Positions 16,973-25,356 are shown, counted from the first letter of the stretch. The stretch is DNA of 52,761 nucleotides from an uncultured Alistipes sp. (GCA_947367255.1 CANBCZ010000012.1:1-52761); one strand, 5' to 3'. Program-made: numbers and translations. The notes: generated by a model not told the origin, from the sequence alone.

Positions 16973-17344
16973 TATTAAAACAGCGAAGGGCTGTACTTAT
17001 GCGTACTACCCTTTCTGAACTTTCAGAGATATATTATCAATATTCCCCTATTCTACTATTTTATTGTCAGAGTGTGTCAGGTATGGTGCATCGTAAAAAA
17101 GTCAAATTCGCACTATGGGTATTCTTTGCACTTGTTTTAGCGTCAGAACGGGGCAGATACTCCGCTCGGCATATAAAACAGCGAAGGGCTGTACTTTCAG
17201 ATATATATTATCAATATTCCCCCTTTCTACTATTTTATTGTCAGAGTGTGTCAGGTATGGTGCATCGTGAAAAAATTCAGTCGCGGATAGTACTAAACGT
17301 ACAGCCGCGACTGAATTTTAAGGGATGTGCCATAGATGACACAC
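16973..17344. repeat. Composite palindromic element region, copy C
   Basis: This 470-bp non-coding stretch is built from pieces of the repeat family. (i) 16977-17018 holds an inverted-orientation core hairpin (GGGCTGTAC...GTACTACCC). (ii) 17021-17094 is repeated nearly exactly at 17195-17269. (iii) 17133-17194 is the left half of a type-I element (GATACTCCGCTCGGC then AAAACAGCGAAGGGCTGTAC) with no right half. (iv) 17246-17344 is a complete type-II palindrome: outer GTGTGTCA/TGACACAC, inner 15-bp perfect stem (17272-17286 with 17305-17319) and the GGATAGTAC..GTACAGCC core. It ends 5 nt before the ileS stop codon. The pattern suggests nested insertion or recombination between copies. Confidence 0.8.
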
Positions 17345-17349
17345 TATCA

Positions 17350-20300
17350 CTATAAAATCTTGGTGATTGAGATCTTCAGAGGAATATCATTCACATCACT
17401 ATCCACAACAAACTCACCCTTAGGCTCGGCTGCGCAAACAACCTCTACGGCGAGGGTCTGCTGACCGATATAGCTTGCGTGGTCAGCAACGGCGTCACGA
17501 ACAGCGTCGATAGCCTCTACCTCTACGCGAATCTTATCGGTAACCTCAAGACCTGAGTCCTTACGGATGTTCTGGATACGATTGATAAGCTCACGAGCAA
17601 CACCCTCCTTCTCCAACTCAGGGGTAAGGGTAATATCGAGTGCTACGGTGAGTTTACCCTCAGAGGTTACGAGCCAGCCCGGCATATCCTCCGAAGTGAT
17701 CTCGAAGTCGGCAGCCGATACCTCGATGCTCTCTGCACCCATATCGAGAGTTGTCAGAGTACCATTCTCAACGGCAGCGATCTGCTCCTGAGTAAATGTA
17801 GCAACGAGTGCTGCGATAGCCTTCATATACTTACCATACTTAGGACCGAGGGTCTTGAAGTTCGGCTTAATACGCTTGGTAATCACACCTGTAGTGTCGT
17901 GGATAAGCTCCACCTCCTTAACATTTACCTCGCTTGCGATAAGCTGCTTAACGGCAGTGATATGACGCTCAACCTCTGCATCAAGAACCGGAATAAGGAT
18001 CTTTGTCAGTGGCTGACGCACCTTGATATTGACCTTACGACGCAGCGCAAGTACCATTGACGATACCTTCTGTGCGATATATGTCATCTGCTCAAGGTCA
18101 GAGTTGATAAGGCTCTGGTCGCATACAGGGAATGTCGAGAGGTGAACAGAGCTCTCTGCGCAGTGACCGCTAACAGCATTCAGGTCGCGATAAATGCGGT
18201 CTGAGATAAACGGAGCAAATGGTGCTGCGAGCTTTGCAACGGTCTCAAGGCATGTATAGAGGGTCTGGTAAGCTGCCAACTTATCCTCTGTCATACCGCC
18301 ACCCCAGAAACGCTTACGGTTAAGACGCACATACCAGTTACTGAGGTTCTCGCAGACGAACTCCTGAATAGCGCGAGCTGCAGGGGTTGGATCGTAGTTC
18401 TCGAGAGCCTCGGTTACGCGTGCAGTGAGCGAGTTGAGCTCCGAGATAATCCAACGGTCAATCTCAGGGCGATTCTCTACTGCAACAACATCCTCCTTAC
18501 CGGTAAAGCCATCTACATTAGCATAGAGAGCGAAGAATGAGTAGGTATTATAGAGTGTTCCGAAGAACTTACGACGCACCTCATCCACACCCTCAGTATC
18601 GAACTTAAGGTTATCCCACGGCTGCGAGTTGGTAATCATATACCAACGAGTAGCATCAGCACCATACTTATTGAGCACCTCAAATGGATCTACGGCATTA
18701 CCAAGACGCTTTGACATCTTATTACCGTTCTTATCAAGTACAAGACCGTTAGAGATGATATTGCGGAACGCAACCTTATCGAAGAGCATTGTCGCAATCG
18801 CGTGGAGAGTATAGAACCAACCACGAGTCTGATCGACACCCTCTGCAACAAAGTCCGCAGGGAATACAGTATCGAACTTATCCGCATTCTCAAACGGATA
18901 GTGGAGCTGTGCGTAAGGCATAGCACCCGAGTCAAACCAAACATCAATCAGATCCTTCTCGCGCTGCATAGGCTCGCCCTTTGACGAGAGCAGTACGATG
19001 CGATCAACATATGGCTTGTGCAGATCGATGCGCTCTACAGAGTAGTTCTCCTTAGACATATCGCCCACCACAAAGTCCTTATATGGGTTCTCGGTCATCA
19101 CGCCTGCAGCCACAGACTTGTCGATCTCGGCGATAAGCTCCTCTACAGAGCCGATACACTTAATCTCAGAGTAGTCCTCAGTAGCCCATATAGGCAGCGG
19201 AGTACCCCAGAAACGTGAACGAGAGAGGTTCCAATCTGTCAGACCCTCAAGCCACTTACCAAAACGACCGCTACCTGTGCTCTCCGGCTGCCACTTGATG
19301 GTCTTATTGAGCTCGACCATACGCTCACGCAGCTCTGTAACCTTGATAAACCAAGAGTCAAGCGGATAGTAGAGCACCGGCTTGTCGGTACGCCAGCAGT
19401 GCGGATATGAGTGGGTGTGCTTCTCAATCTTGAACGCCTTGTTCTGCGCCTTCAGCTCAACACAGATATCCACATCGAGTGTCGGAGTCTCATCTGTAGC
19501 GTCTCTGTCGTATGCATTCTTCACATAGCGACCAGCCCACTGGCTGTAGAGCTCTACATTTACATTTGCTGCGACAAACTCCGCATCCAGATCCTCCAAA
19601 CGATAGAAACGACCCGAGCGATCTACCATAGGACAGGTCTTGCCGGCAGTATCTACCATAAAGAGCGGTGCGATGCCTGCAGCCTTAGCTACGCGGTCAT
19701 CATCAGCACCGAAGGTTGGCGCAATATGAACGATACCTGTACCGTCTGTGGTTGTTACATAGTCACCCACAATCACGCGGAAAGCATCACCATACTGCTC
19801 CATAGGCTTAACCCACGGAATGAGCTGCTCGTAACGGATACCCTCGAGCTCCTTACCCTTGTAGTGCTCGTCGGTAACGGTAAACTTACCCTCCATCTTC
19901 TTGCCGAAGAGTGTAGGAACGAGCTCTGACGCCATAATGATTGTCTGACGCTCGTCTGTATATGGGTTGTTGCACTTAACCTTTACGTAGTCGATAGTAG
20001 GACCTACGCAGAGTGCAGTATTTGACGGTAATGTCCACGGAGTAGTGGTCCAACCGAGGAAGAAGAGCTCACCCTCAACATCTGCAAAGAGGTGCTCAGA
20101 CTTCTCGTTGCGAACTACACGGAACTGCGCTGTGCAGGTTGTATCCTTAACATCACGGTAGCAACCCGGCTGGTTGAGCTCGTGTGTCGAAAGACCTGTA
20201 CCCGCAGCAGGCGAGTATGGCTGAATAGTATAGCCCTTGTAGAGCAGACCCTTGTCAAACAGACGCTTGAGCAGGTGCCACAAGGTCTCGATATACTTAT

Positions 20301-20757
20301 TGTCGTATGTGATATACGGGTCCTCGAGGTTTATCCAGTAACCCATCTGACGAGTAAGGTTGCTCCAAACATCGGTATACTTCATCACATCCTGACGGCA
20401 GTGCTGATTGTACTGCTCGACAGTAATCTTCTTACCGATATCCTCCTTGGTAATGCCCAAACTCTTCTCAACACCCAACTCTACAGGCAGACCGTGGGTA
20501 TCCCAACCCGCCTTACGGTGTACCTCAAAGCCCTGCTGGGTCTTGTAACGACAGATAATATCCTTGATAGTACGAGCCATTACGTGGTGAATACCAGGCA
20601 TACCGTTTGCTGACGGCGGACCCTCATAAAAGACAAACGCCGGATGACCCTCGCGAGTCGAGATACTCTTACGGAAGGTATCCTCCGCATCCCACAACTG
20701 CAACACATCCTCTGCAGTCTGTGGCAAATCGAGATTTTTGTACTCCTGAAATTTCAT
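17350..20757 (-). CDS. ileS: Isoleucyl-tRNA synthetase, type 2, with altered HIGH motif
   Basis: Charges tRNA-Ile with isoleucine in the cytoplasm. At 1135 residues it is longer than the ~940-residue type-1 bacterial enzyme and resembles type 2 (eukaryote-like). Domains in order: Rossmann catalytic core with the signature at residues 51-58 (NGMPGIHH), the CP1 editing insertion including the GWDTHGLPVE region before it, the KMSKS loop (KMSKR, from residue 680), the helical anticodon domain and an extended C-terminus. No C-terminal Cys zinc site is visible. The HIGH motif reads G55-I56-H57-H58, with first and third positions exchanged. It is preceded by a -7 box and followed by a palindromic element. 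Confidence 0.97.
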   Translation of the reverse strand: MKFQEYKNLDLPQTAEDVLQLWDAEDTFRKSISTREGHPAFVFYEGPPSANGMPGIHHVMARTIKDIICRYKTQQGFEVHRKAGWDTHGLPVELGVEKSLGITKEDIGKKITVEQYNQHCRQDVMKYTDVWSNLTRQMGYWINLEDPYITYDNKYIETLWHLLKRLFDKGLLYKGYTIQPYSPAAGTGLSTHELNQPGCYRDVKDTTCTAQFRVVRNEKSEHLFADVEGELFFLGWTTTPWTLPSNTALCVGPTIDYVKVKCNNPYTDERQTIIMASELVPTLFGKKMEGKFTVTDEHYKGKELEGIRYEQLIPWVKPMEQYGDAFRVIVGDYVTTTDGTGIVHIAPTFGADDDRVAKAAGIAPLFMVDTAGKTCPMVDRSGRFYRLEDLDAEFVAANVNVELYSQWAGRYVKNAYDRDATDETPTLDVDICVELKAQNKAFKIEKHTHSYPHCWRTDKPVLYYPLDSWFIKVTELRERMVELNKTIKWQPESTGSGRFGKWLEGLTDWNLSRSRFWGTPLPIWATEDYSEIKCIGSVEELIAEIDKSVAAGVMTENPYKDFVVGDMSKENYSVERIDLHKPYVDRIVLLSSKGEPMQREKDLIDVWFDSGAMPYAQLHYPFENADKFDTVFPADFVAEGVDQTRGWFYTLHAIATMLFDKVAFRNIISNGLVLDKNGNKMSKRLGNAVDPFEVLNKYGADATRWYMITNSQPWDNLKFDTEGVDEVRRKFFGTLYNTYSFFALYANVDGFTGKEDVVAVENRPEIDRWIISELNSLTARVTEALENYDPTPAARAIQEFVCENLSNWYVRLNRKRFWGGGMTEDKLAAYQTLYTCLETVAKLAAPFAPFISDRIYRDLNAVSGHCAESSVHLSTFPVCDQSLINSDLEQMTYIAQKVSSMVLALRRKVNIKVRQPLTKILIPVLDAEVERHITAVKQLIASEVNVKEVELIHDTTGVITKRIKPNFKTLGPKYGKYMKAIAALVATFTQEQIAAVENGTLTTLDMGAESIEVSAADFEITSEDMPGWLVTSEGKLTVALDITLTPELEKEGVARELINRIQNIRKDSGLEVTDKIRVEVEAIDAVRDAVADHASYIGQQTLAVEVVCAAEPKGEFVVDSDVNDIPLKISITKIL

Positions 20758-20831
20758 AACTTCTGTGTAGATATTTATTTTTTGCTCTTAAAATCGAATC
20801 CAATCGCGCGCACATAACGCATACAATCGTG

Positions 20832-20839
20832 CAAAGTTA
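20832..20839 (-). promoter_or_regulatory. ileS promoter -7 box
   Basis: TAACTTTG on the minus strand, predicting a leader of about 70 nt. No T-box-like leader features were recognised. Confidence 0.55.
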
Positions 20840-21071
20840 TAAATTTTTATTAAAATTTACAATATGAGTTTTGGCGACGGCTGCAAAAAGGTATGGTTTA
20901 CAGCTGTTCGCGGTTGGAATACTCCCCCATTTTGCTCGATTTTTCAGTCTAAATCCCTCTGTCTTTTGCCGAATTTCACCCCTAAATAGAAATTTTCACC
21001 CCTAAAATCCAGGAAAAATCCCCCAACGGGCGCCGCAGCCACAATTTTTTTTATGATACAAAATTGTGCTC

Positions 21072-21079
21072 TATCTTCG
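21072..21079 (+). promoter_or_regulatory. Weak -7 box for OmpP1/FadL gene
   Basis: TATCTTCG matches TAnnTTTG in all but one fixed position, 30 nt before the ATG at 21110. Confidence 0.4.
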
Positions 21080-21109
21080 CTGCCGACAAAATCAAAAAAA
21101 TTGTAGAAA

Positions 21110-22549
21110 ATGAAGAAGATTTTACTTACAATCGTTTCGTGCGCTGCTGTAGCAACTGTCTTTGCCGGCGGTACCAATGTAAATACAAACCATGCAACCG
21201 CATACTTGCGCAGCGTAGCACGCGGAACAACTCTCGATCCCGATGCAGTATATCACAACCCTGCCGGAGCATCATTTATGAGTGACGGATTTCACTTCTC
21301 CCTCAATATCCAGGAGGCACTTCAACAGAAGAAGACAGTATCAACTTTTGCACCTTTTGCTTATAATGTAAATAATACAGGCAACCCTACAAAGGAGTTT
21401 GTAGGTAAGACCTTCGCGCCGGTAATTCCGAGCTTTGACCTTGTGTGGAAGAGAAAGCGTTGGGCGGTTATGGCATCGTTCGGAATCGGCGGCGGAGGAG
21501 GCTCTGCAACTTACGAGAATGGTCTTGCATCGTTCGAGAGCCTGGTTGCTCAAATCCCTTACGGCGTAGGTATGGCTACAGCACAGATCGGTCTGCCCTA
21601 CTCTTTGAATATGAATATCAAGGGTAGCTCAATGACTTTTCAGGGTCAGGTTGGTGTATCATTCCGCATTACTGATTGGCTCGCAGTTGCAGCACAGGCT
21701 CGTTTGAGTTACGCAACAAAGAGCTATAATGGCTATCTGAAGGATATTCAGATGTACAACCCACTCTCACAATCTATGGGTTCTGCACCACAGTTCTTCC
21801 AAACTATGGCAAATCAGTATGCAGCAGGTGCACAGGCAGGAAATGCTGAGGCTTTGGCCGCATATACACAGTATATGACCTACGCCGCACTCACCTCAGA
21901 CCATACACTTGATGTCAAGCAGAAGGGCTGGGCGGTATCTCCCGTTGTTGCATTGATGTTCAACCACAAGGGTTGGGCAGCAAGCGTAAAGTACGAGTTC
22001 CGCACAAATCTCGACCTTACCACAGAGGCTGCCGAGGTATCTGCAAACGACCCTGTAATCAGTGGCATCTTCCCTAATGGCGCCGTCACTGCAGCCGATA
22101 TGCCAGCACAGCTCGCAGTTGCAGCGAGCCGCACATTTAACGAGAAGGTAAAGCTTACTCTTGAGTGGCACCACTACTTCGATAAGTGTGCTGAGAATAG
22201 CTACTCTGCTGCCGTTTTGGGCAACACAAACGAGTATTTAGCAGGTGTAGAGTACTATATTAACAATAAGTGGCTTGTAAGTGCAGGCTATCAATATACA
22301 GATTTTAATCTTAACACAGCGCTCTATTCAGACCTCGACTTTGCAATCAATGCTCACGCTGTAGGTCTTGGTTTTGCCTACAACTTCAGCGAGCATATCC
22401 GCCTCAATGCAGGTGTGATGAAGCCATTCTACGAGCAGGTCACAAAGCAGAGTGCTGTCTATAACGACAACCAGCTCGGACTGAGCGGAACAGATGTGTT
22501 CCAGAACTCACGTTGGGCTTGGGGAATTGGTTTGGATTTCCACTTCTAA
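21110..22549 (+). CDS. OmpP1/FadL/TodX-family outer-membrane transporter
   Basis: A 479-residue outer-membrane beta-barrel related to the long-chain fatty-acid channel FadL, which takes up hydrophobic molecules. It has a signal peptide (residues 1-19, cut before GGTNVNTNHATAYLR). The mature N-terminus resembles the FadL hatch region, followed by the family block PDAVYHNPAGASFMSDG (FadL-type NPAG), Gly/Ser-rich strands and a terminal strand ending in aromatic residues (GIGLDFHF), the usual BAM signal. It is a single gene with possible operator repeats upstream and a terminator after it. Fatty-acid transport is inferred from the family. Confidence 0.9.
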   Translation: MKKILLTIVSCAAVATVFAGGTNVNTNHATAYLRSVARGTTLDPDAVYHNPAGASFMSDGFHFSLNIQEALQQKKTVSTFAPFAYNVNNTGNPTKEFVGKTFAPVIPSFDLVWKRKRWAVMASFGIGGGGGSATYENGLASFESLVAQIPYGVGMATAQIGLPYSLNMNIKGSSMTFQGQVGVSFRITDWLAVAAQARLSYATKSYNGYLKDIQMYNPLSQSMGSAPQFFQTMANQYAAGAQAGNAEALAAYTQYMTYAALTSDHTLDVKQKGWAVSPVVALMFNHKGWAASVKYEFRTNLDLTTEAAEVSANDPVISGIFPNGAVTAADMPAQLAVAASRTFNEKVKLTLEWHHYFDKCAENSYSAAVLGNTNEYLAGVEYYINNKWLVSAGYQYTDFNLNTALYSDLDFAINAHAVGLGFAYNFSEHIRLNAGVMKPFYEQVTKQSAVYNDNQLGLSGTDVFQNSRWAWGIGLDFHF

Positions 22550-22593
22550 GAGCAACGCTCTAAAGAGGTAATCGTTTTATAATGTGTGTGTCG

Positions 22594-22626
22594 TCAGCGG
22601 AGTTCTTCAGAATTCCGCTGATTTTT
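22594..22626 (+). terminator. Terminator after the OmpP1/FadL gene
   Basis: TCAGCGGAGTTC pairs with GAATTCCGCTGA (one G-T pair), TTCA loop, followed by TTTTT. Confidence 0.85.
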
Positions 22627-22631
22627 ATGCA

Positions 22632-22662
22632 CAAAAAAAACGCATTGCCAATGACAATGCGT
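22632..22662 (-). terminator. Terminator for mdh
   Basis: On the minus strand ACGCATTG (22662-22655) pairs with CAATGCGT (22647-22640), followed by a run of nine T. It lies 217 nt beyond the mdh stop codon, so palindromic element D sits inside the 3' untranslated region. Confidence 0.8.
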
Positions 22663-22675
22663 ACAAAAATATAAC

Positions 22676-22879
22676 CCCAGCAAAAGGTCGCCGCAGACGA
22701 ACCAACACAGTAGTTGCGGACGTCAAAAGGATAATTAATGTAACATCCCGTTTTATCGTCAAAACGCGGTAGATACTCTGCTCGGCAAAAAATCCCAGCG
22801 ATGGATAGTACTAAAGCGTACAGCCATTGCTGGGATTTTTTGTTAGCGGAGATAGGTATCCGCGTTTTGACGATAAAAC
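22676..22879. repeat. Palindromic intergenic element, copy D
   Basis: The best-preserved type-I copy. Outer arms 22750-22769 and 22860-22879 are a perfect 20-bp inverted repeat. Inner arms 22787-22804 and 22824-22841 pair over 18 bp with one G-T. Between them lie the conserved asymmetric blocks GATACTCTGCTCGGC (left) and GTTAGCGGAGATAGGT (right), also in copy B. The loop core is ATAGTACTAAAGCGTACAG. The right arm ends on the last base of the mdh stop codon. To the left, GGTCGCCGCAGACGAACCAA (22687 region) matches a module within copy B (GGTCGCCGTAGGCGAGCCAA). Confidence 0.82.
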
Positions 22880-23832
22880 TACAAAGCGCCGATCTCGTAA
22901 AGAGCACCATTCACCTTACGAACAGCCTCTGCAGCAGCGTCGAACTTAGCCTTCTCCTCCTTAGTAAGCTCAACCTTAACGATCTTCTCAATACCCTTCT
23001 TACCGAGTACTACAGGTACGCCGAGGCAGATATCCTCCTGACCATACTCACCCTCGAGAAGTACTGAGCAAGGAACGATAGCCTTAGTGTCGTTGATAAT
23101 TGCATCAACAACATAAGCACCAGCTGAACCCGGAGCATACCAAGCTGAAGTACCGAGCAGACCTGTAAGAGTAGCACCACCAACCATAGTGTCAGCAGCA
23201 ACCTGCTCGAGCTTCTTCTTTGAGAGGAACTGAGAAGCAGGAACTCCCTTAATAGTAGCCTTAGATGTGAGCGGTACCATAGTGGTATCACCGTGACCAC
23301 CGATTACCATACCGTCGATATCCTGAATACCTACGCCAGTAGCCTTAGAGAGGTAGCAACGGAAACGAGAAGAGTCGAGTGCACCACCCATACCGATAAT
23401 ACGGTTCTTCTTAAGACCTGTAGCCTTGAGTGCGAGGTAAGTCATTGTATCCATTGGGTTAGAGATAACAACAACGATAGCCTTTGGAGACCACTTAAGT
23501 GCGTTACCTACAACACCCTTAACGATACCAGCGTTGATACCGATAAGCTCCTCACGAGTCATACCCGGCTTACGAGGAATACCTGAAGTTACAACGATAA
23601 CATCAGAGTTTGCTGTTGGCTTGTAACCCTCTGCATCGGTTGCAGTAACACCTACGAGCTTAGTCTTGTAGCCCTGAGTAGCAGCAGCCTGGAACATATC
23701 CAGCATCTTACCCTCAGACAGACCGTCCTTGATATCAACGAGAACAACCTCGCTTGCAACGCCGCGGCAAGCCAATACATTTGCACAAGTTGCACCTACT
23801 GCACCTGCGCCGATAACTGTAACTTTTGACAT
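22879..23832 (-). CDS. mdh: Malate dehydrogenase
   Basis: Oxidises malate to oxaloacetate with NAD in central carbon metabolism. The 317-residue protein is of the LDH-like MDH type: NAD-binding GAGAVGAT (residues 8-15), Asp33 at the end of the second strand as NAD selector, substrate Arg87 and Arg93 (SGIPRKPGMTRE), ISNPMD, LDSSRFR (Asp153, Arg156) and the catalytic His180 in GGHGDTTMVP. It lies 36 nt after gcvH with no obvious promoter between them, so the two are probably cotranscribed. Codon use is strongly biased, consistent with high expression. Confidence 0.96.
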   Translation of the reverse strand: MSKVTVIGAGAVGATCANVLACRGVASEVVLVDIKDGLSEGKMLDMFQAAATQGYKTKLVGVTATDAEGYKPTANSDVIVVTSGIPRKPGMTREELIGINAGIVKGVVGNALKWSPKAIVVVISNPMDTMTYLALKATGLKKNRIIGMGGALDSSRFRCYLSKATGVGIQDIDGMVIGGHGDTTMVPLTSKATIKGVPASQFLSKKKLEQVAADTMVGGATLTGLLGTSAWYAPGSAGAYVVDAIINDTKAIVPCSVLLEGEYGQEDICLGVPVVLGKKGIEKIVKVELTKEEKAKFDAAAEAVRKVNGALYEIGAL

Positions 23833-23868
23833 AGTTTTTTGTGTTTTTATTTGATAAAACTTCTTCTG

Positions 23869-24252
23869 TTATTTCGCAATAAGAGCTGCATACTGCTCAG
23901 CAGAGAGCAGAGCCTCAACCTCTGCAGGGTTGCTCATCTTAACCTTAACCATCCAACCCTCACCATAAGGATCGCTGTTTACAAGTGCAGGGTCTGCATC
24001 GATAGCAGGATTTACCTCCTCAACAACGCCTGAAACAGGAAGGAATGCATCAGATACGGTCTTTACAGCCTCGATAGTACCGAAAACATCACCTGCTACA
24101 AGAGTCTCGCCCTCAGTTGGTATGTCAACAAATACGATATCACCAAGCTCGCTCTGAGCAAAATCGGTAATGCCCACAAAGGCATAATCACCCTCCACGC
24201 GACACCACTCGTGGTCGTCGGAGTACTTCAATTCTACAGGAATATTAGCCAT
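23869..24252 (-). CDS. gcvH: Glycine cleavage system H protein
   Basis: A 127-residue lipoyl carrier that shuttles the aminomethyl group between the P, T and L proteins of the glycine cleavage complex. The lipoylated residue is Lys64 in [11 protein letters not shown], and the fold blocks [21 protein letters not shown] and [13 protein letters not shown] are typical. Genes for P, T and L are not in this window. It leads a probable two-gene unit with mdh. No glycine-riboswitch-like structure was recognised upstream. Confidence 0.96.
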   Translation of the reverse strand: MANIPVELKYSDDHEWCRVEGDYAFVGITDFAQSELGDIVFVDIPTEGETLVAGDVFGTIEAVKTVSDAFLPVSGVVEEVNPAIDADPALVNSDPYGEGWMVKVKMSNPAEVEALLSAEQYAALIAK

Positions 24253-24315
24253 AGTTTTATAATTTTAGGTTTATCTACAATTCGTCGTACAGATATTTGC
24301 CCAATTTTAATCGTA

Positions 24316-24323
24316 CAAATGTA
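24316..24323 (-). promoter_or_regulatory. gcvH-mdh promoter -7 box
   Basis: TACATTTG on the minus strand, 63 nt before the gcvH ATG. Confidence 0.55.
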
Positions 24324-24375
24324 GCAATTTTTTCAGATTATAGCAACAATCGTTCAAAATTTTGAATATCAATCA

Positions 24376-25176
24376 TCAGATAGAGTCAGATAATGCCTCA
24401 TAATATCGCTTTGTAACGGGCACATCTCTGGATGGTTCCACATCAATTTGAGCCACGATAATACCCTCACGCTCTTTACGAAGGGCCTTGATATGGCGCG
24501 GATTTACGTAGTACGAGCGATGACAACGCAAAAGACCAAACTCTGCGCAGAGGTTTTCGATAGACTTCATCGAACTCCTGAGCATATAGTCACACAGCTG
24601 ATCGCCATCAAGGTATGATATCTTGATATAATTCTCCTCAGCAGTAATATAGAGCACCGACGATGCAGATACAACCAACTTAAGATTTTTGCGTCCATCA
24701 TAAAATCTCATTCTGCGCTCCTGATCCACCTCTAACTTATTCTGTCGATACTGCACAACAAGAAAAAAAGAGAGTGTGATGATAACGTATGGGTATATCA
24801 GCACCGGTAGCACCCAAGTCAGCGCTCGCGAGAGAACCAAAAAGTATGGTTCGGCGAGTCGATCCATCAACCACGCATAGAGGGCGACAAAAAACGAGGC
24901 CACCACCATCTCTAAAATCACCCAAAAGAAGTAGGTTAATTTATCTACACGATGTCGGATAACATAGTAAATACCCCTCATCAGCACCACTGTTCCAAAG
25001 ATGATGCAGGCAAGCAGTATAAGATGAACACCGAACGGAAACTTTCCAATCATCAGTCGCTCCTCTATATGAAACGGGCGATATATCACCATAAAAGCAA
25101 AGAAGACAAGCGGCATGGCAACAATATGTATCATCTGTGCCGATTTTGTCTTAAAAACAGGAGGTAATTGCAACAT
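24376..25176 (-). CDS. Membrane-bound LytTR-family transcription regulator
   Basis: A 266-residue protein with about four membrane segments in its first ~145 residues (near 15-32, 50-72, 82-104, 116-142) and a C-terminal LytTR DNA-binding domain (about 165-262: LYITAEENYIKISYLDGD, RSSMKSIE, LLRCHRSYYVNPRHI). There is no receiver domain or kinase, so it is not a normal two-component regulator; a sensing role for the membrane part is inferred. LytTR domains bind short direct repeats. It stands alone, with its own -7 box, and its targets are unknown. Confidence 0.88.
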   Translation of the reverse strand: MLQLPPVFKTKSAQMIHIVAMPLVFFAFMVIYRPFHIEERLMIGKFPFGVHLILLACIIFGTVVLMRGIYYVIRHRVDKLTYFFWVILEMVVASFFVALYAWLMDRLAEPYFLVLSRALTWVLPVLIYPYVIITLSFFLVVQYRQNKLEVDQERRMRFYDGRKNLKLVVSASSVLYITAEENYIKISYLDGDQLCDYMLRSSMKSIENLCAEFGLLRCHRSYYVNPRHIKALRKEREGIIVAQIDVEPSRDVPVTKRYYEALSDSI

Positions 25177-25208
25177 ATCGAGATATTTTTAATGGTGTGA
25201 CGAACGCG

Positions 25209-25216
25209 CAAATATA
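25209..25216 (-). promoter_or_regulatory. LytTR regulator -7 box
   Basis: TATATTTG on the minus strand, 32 nt before the ATG at 25176. Confidence 0.5.
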
Positions 25217-25294
25217 TAAAATTTATACCAAATACACCAAATTAATCCCTAAAAACCGCAAAATGTCACCAATTTTCGTCACAAGACACACTTA

Positions 25295-25326
25295 TTTGCC
25301 TATCCAACAGCTCTGTTTTACCTTTG
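25295..25326 (+). promoter_or_regulatory. SGNH hydrolase promoter, both boxes
   Basis: TTTG (25295-25298) and TACCTTTG (25319-25326) are separated by 20 nt, a full match to the Bacteroidota -33/-7 promoter; 30 nt before the ATG. Confidence 0.8.
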
Positions 25327-25356
25327 CATCAGCATTCAACCTAAGAAGATTATTTT

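Larger units (their letters stand above)
20758..21109. other. Divergent regulatory region between ileS and the OmpP1 gene
   Basis: A 352-bp A/T-rich gap without a credible gene. It holds the ileS -7 box (20832-20839), a weak box for the porin (21072-21079) and, at 20942-21006, three related direct repeats: TTTCAGTCTAAA (20943 region) and two exact copies of TTTCACCCCTAAA (20974-20986 and 20994-21006). The exact copies are 20 bp apart, two helical turns, which suits an operator. I see no RNA gene. Confidence 0.6.

Noticed and set aside
16999..17355. A 118-codon open frame with an internal repeat (YYQYSP..LLFYCQSVSGMVHR twice)
   Set aside because: The repeat in the protein only reflects the 174-bp direct DNA repeat, a multiple of three, in the palindromic element. 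There is no promoter, and the frame runs over the palindrome and into ileS.
20758..20830. T-box or other riboswitch in the ileS leader
   Set aside because: The leader of about 70 nt is too short, and no specifier or T-box sequence was recognised.
16973..22879. Insertion sequence or prophage remains
   Set aside because: The repeats contain no transposase or integrase frame and no clear target-site duplication was identified, so a non-coding repeat family fits better.
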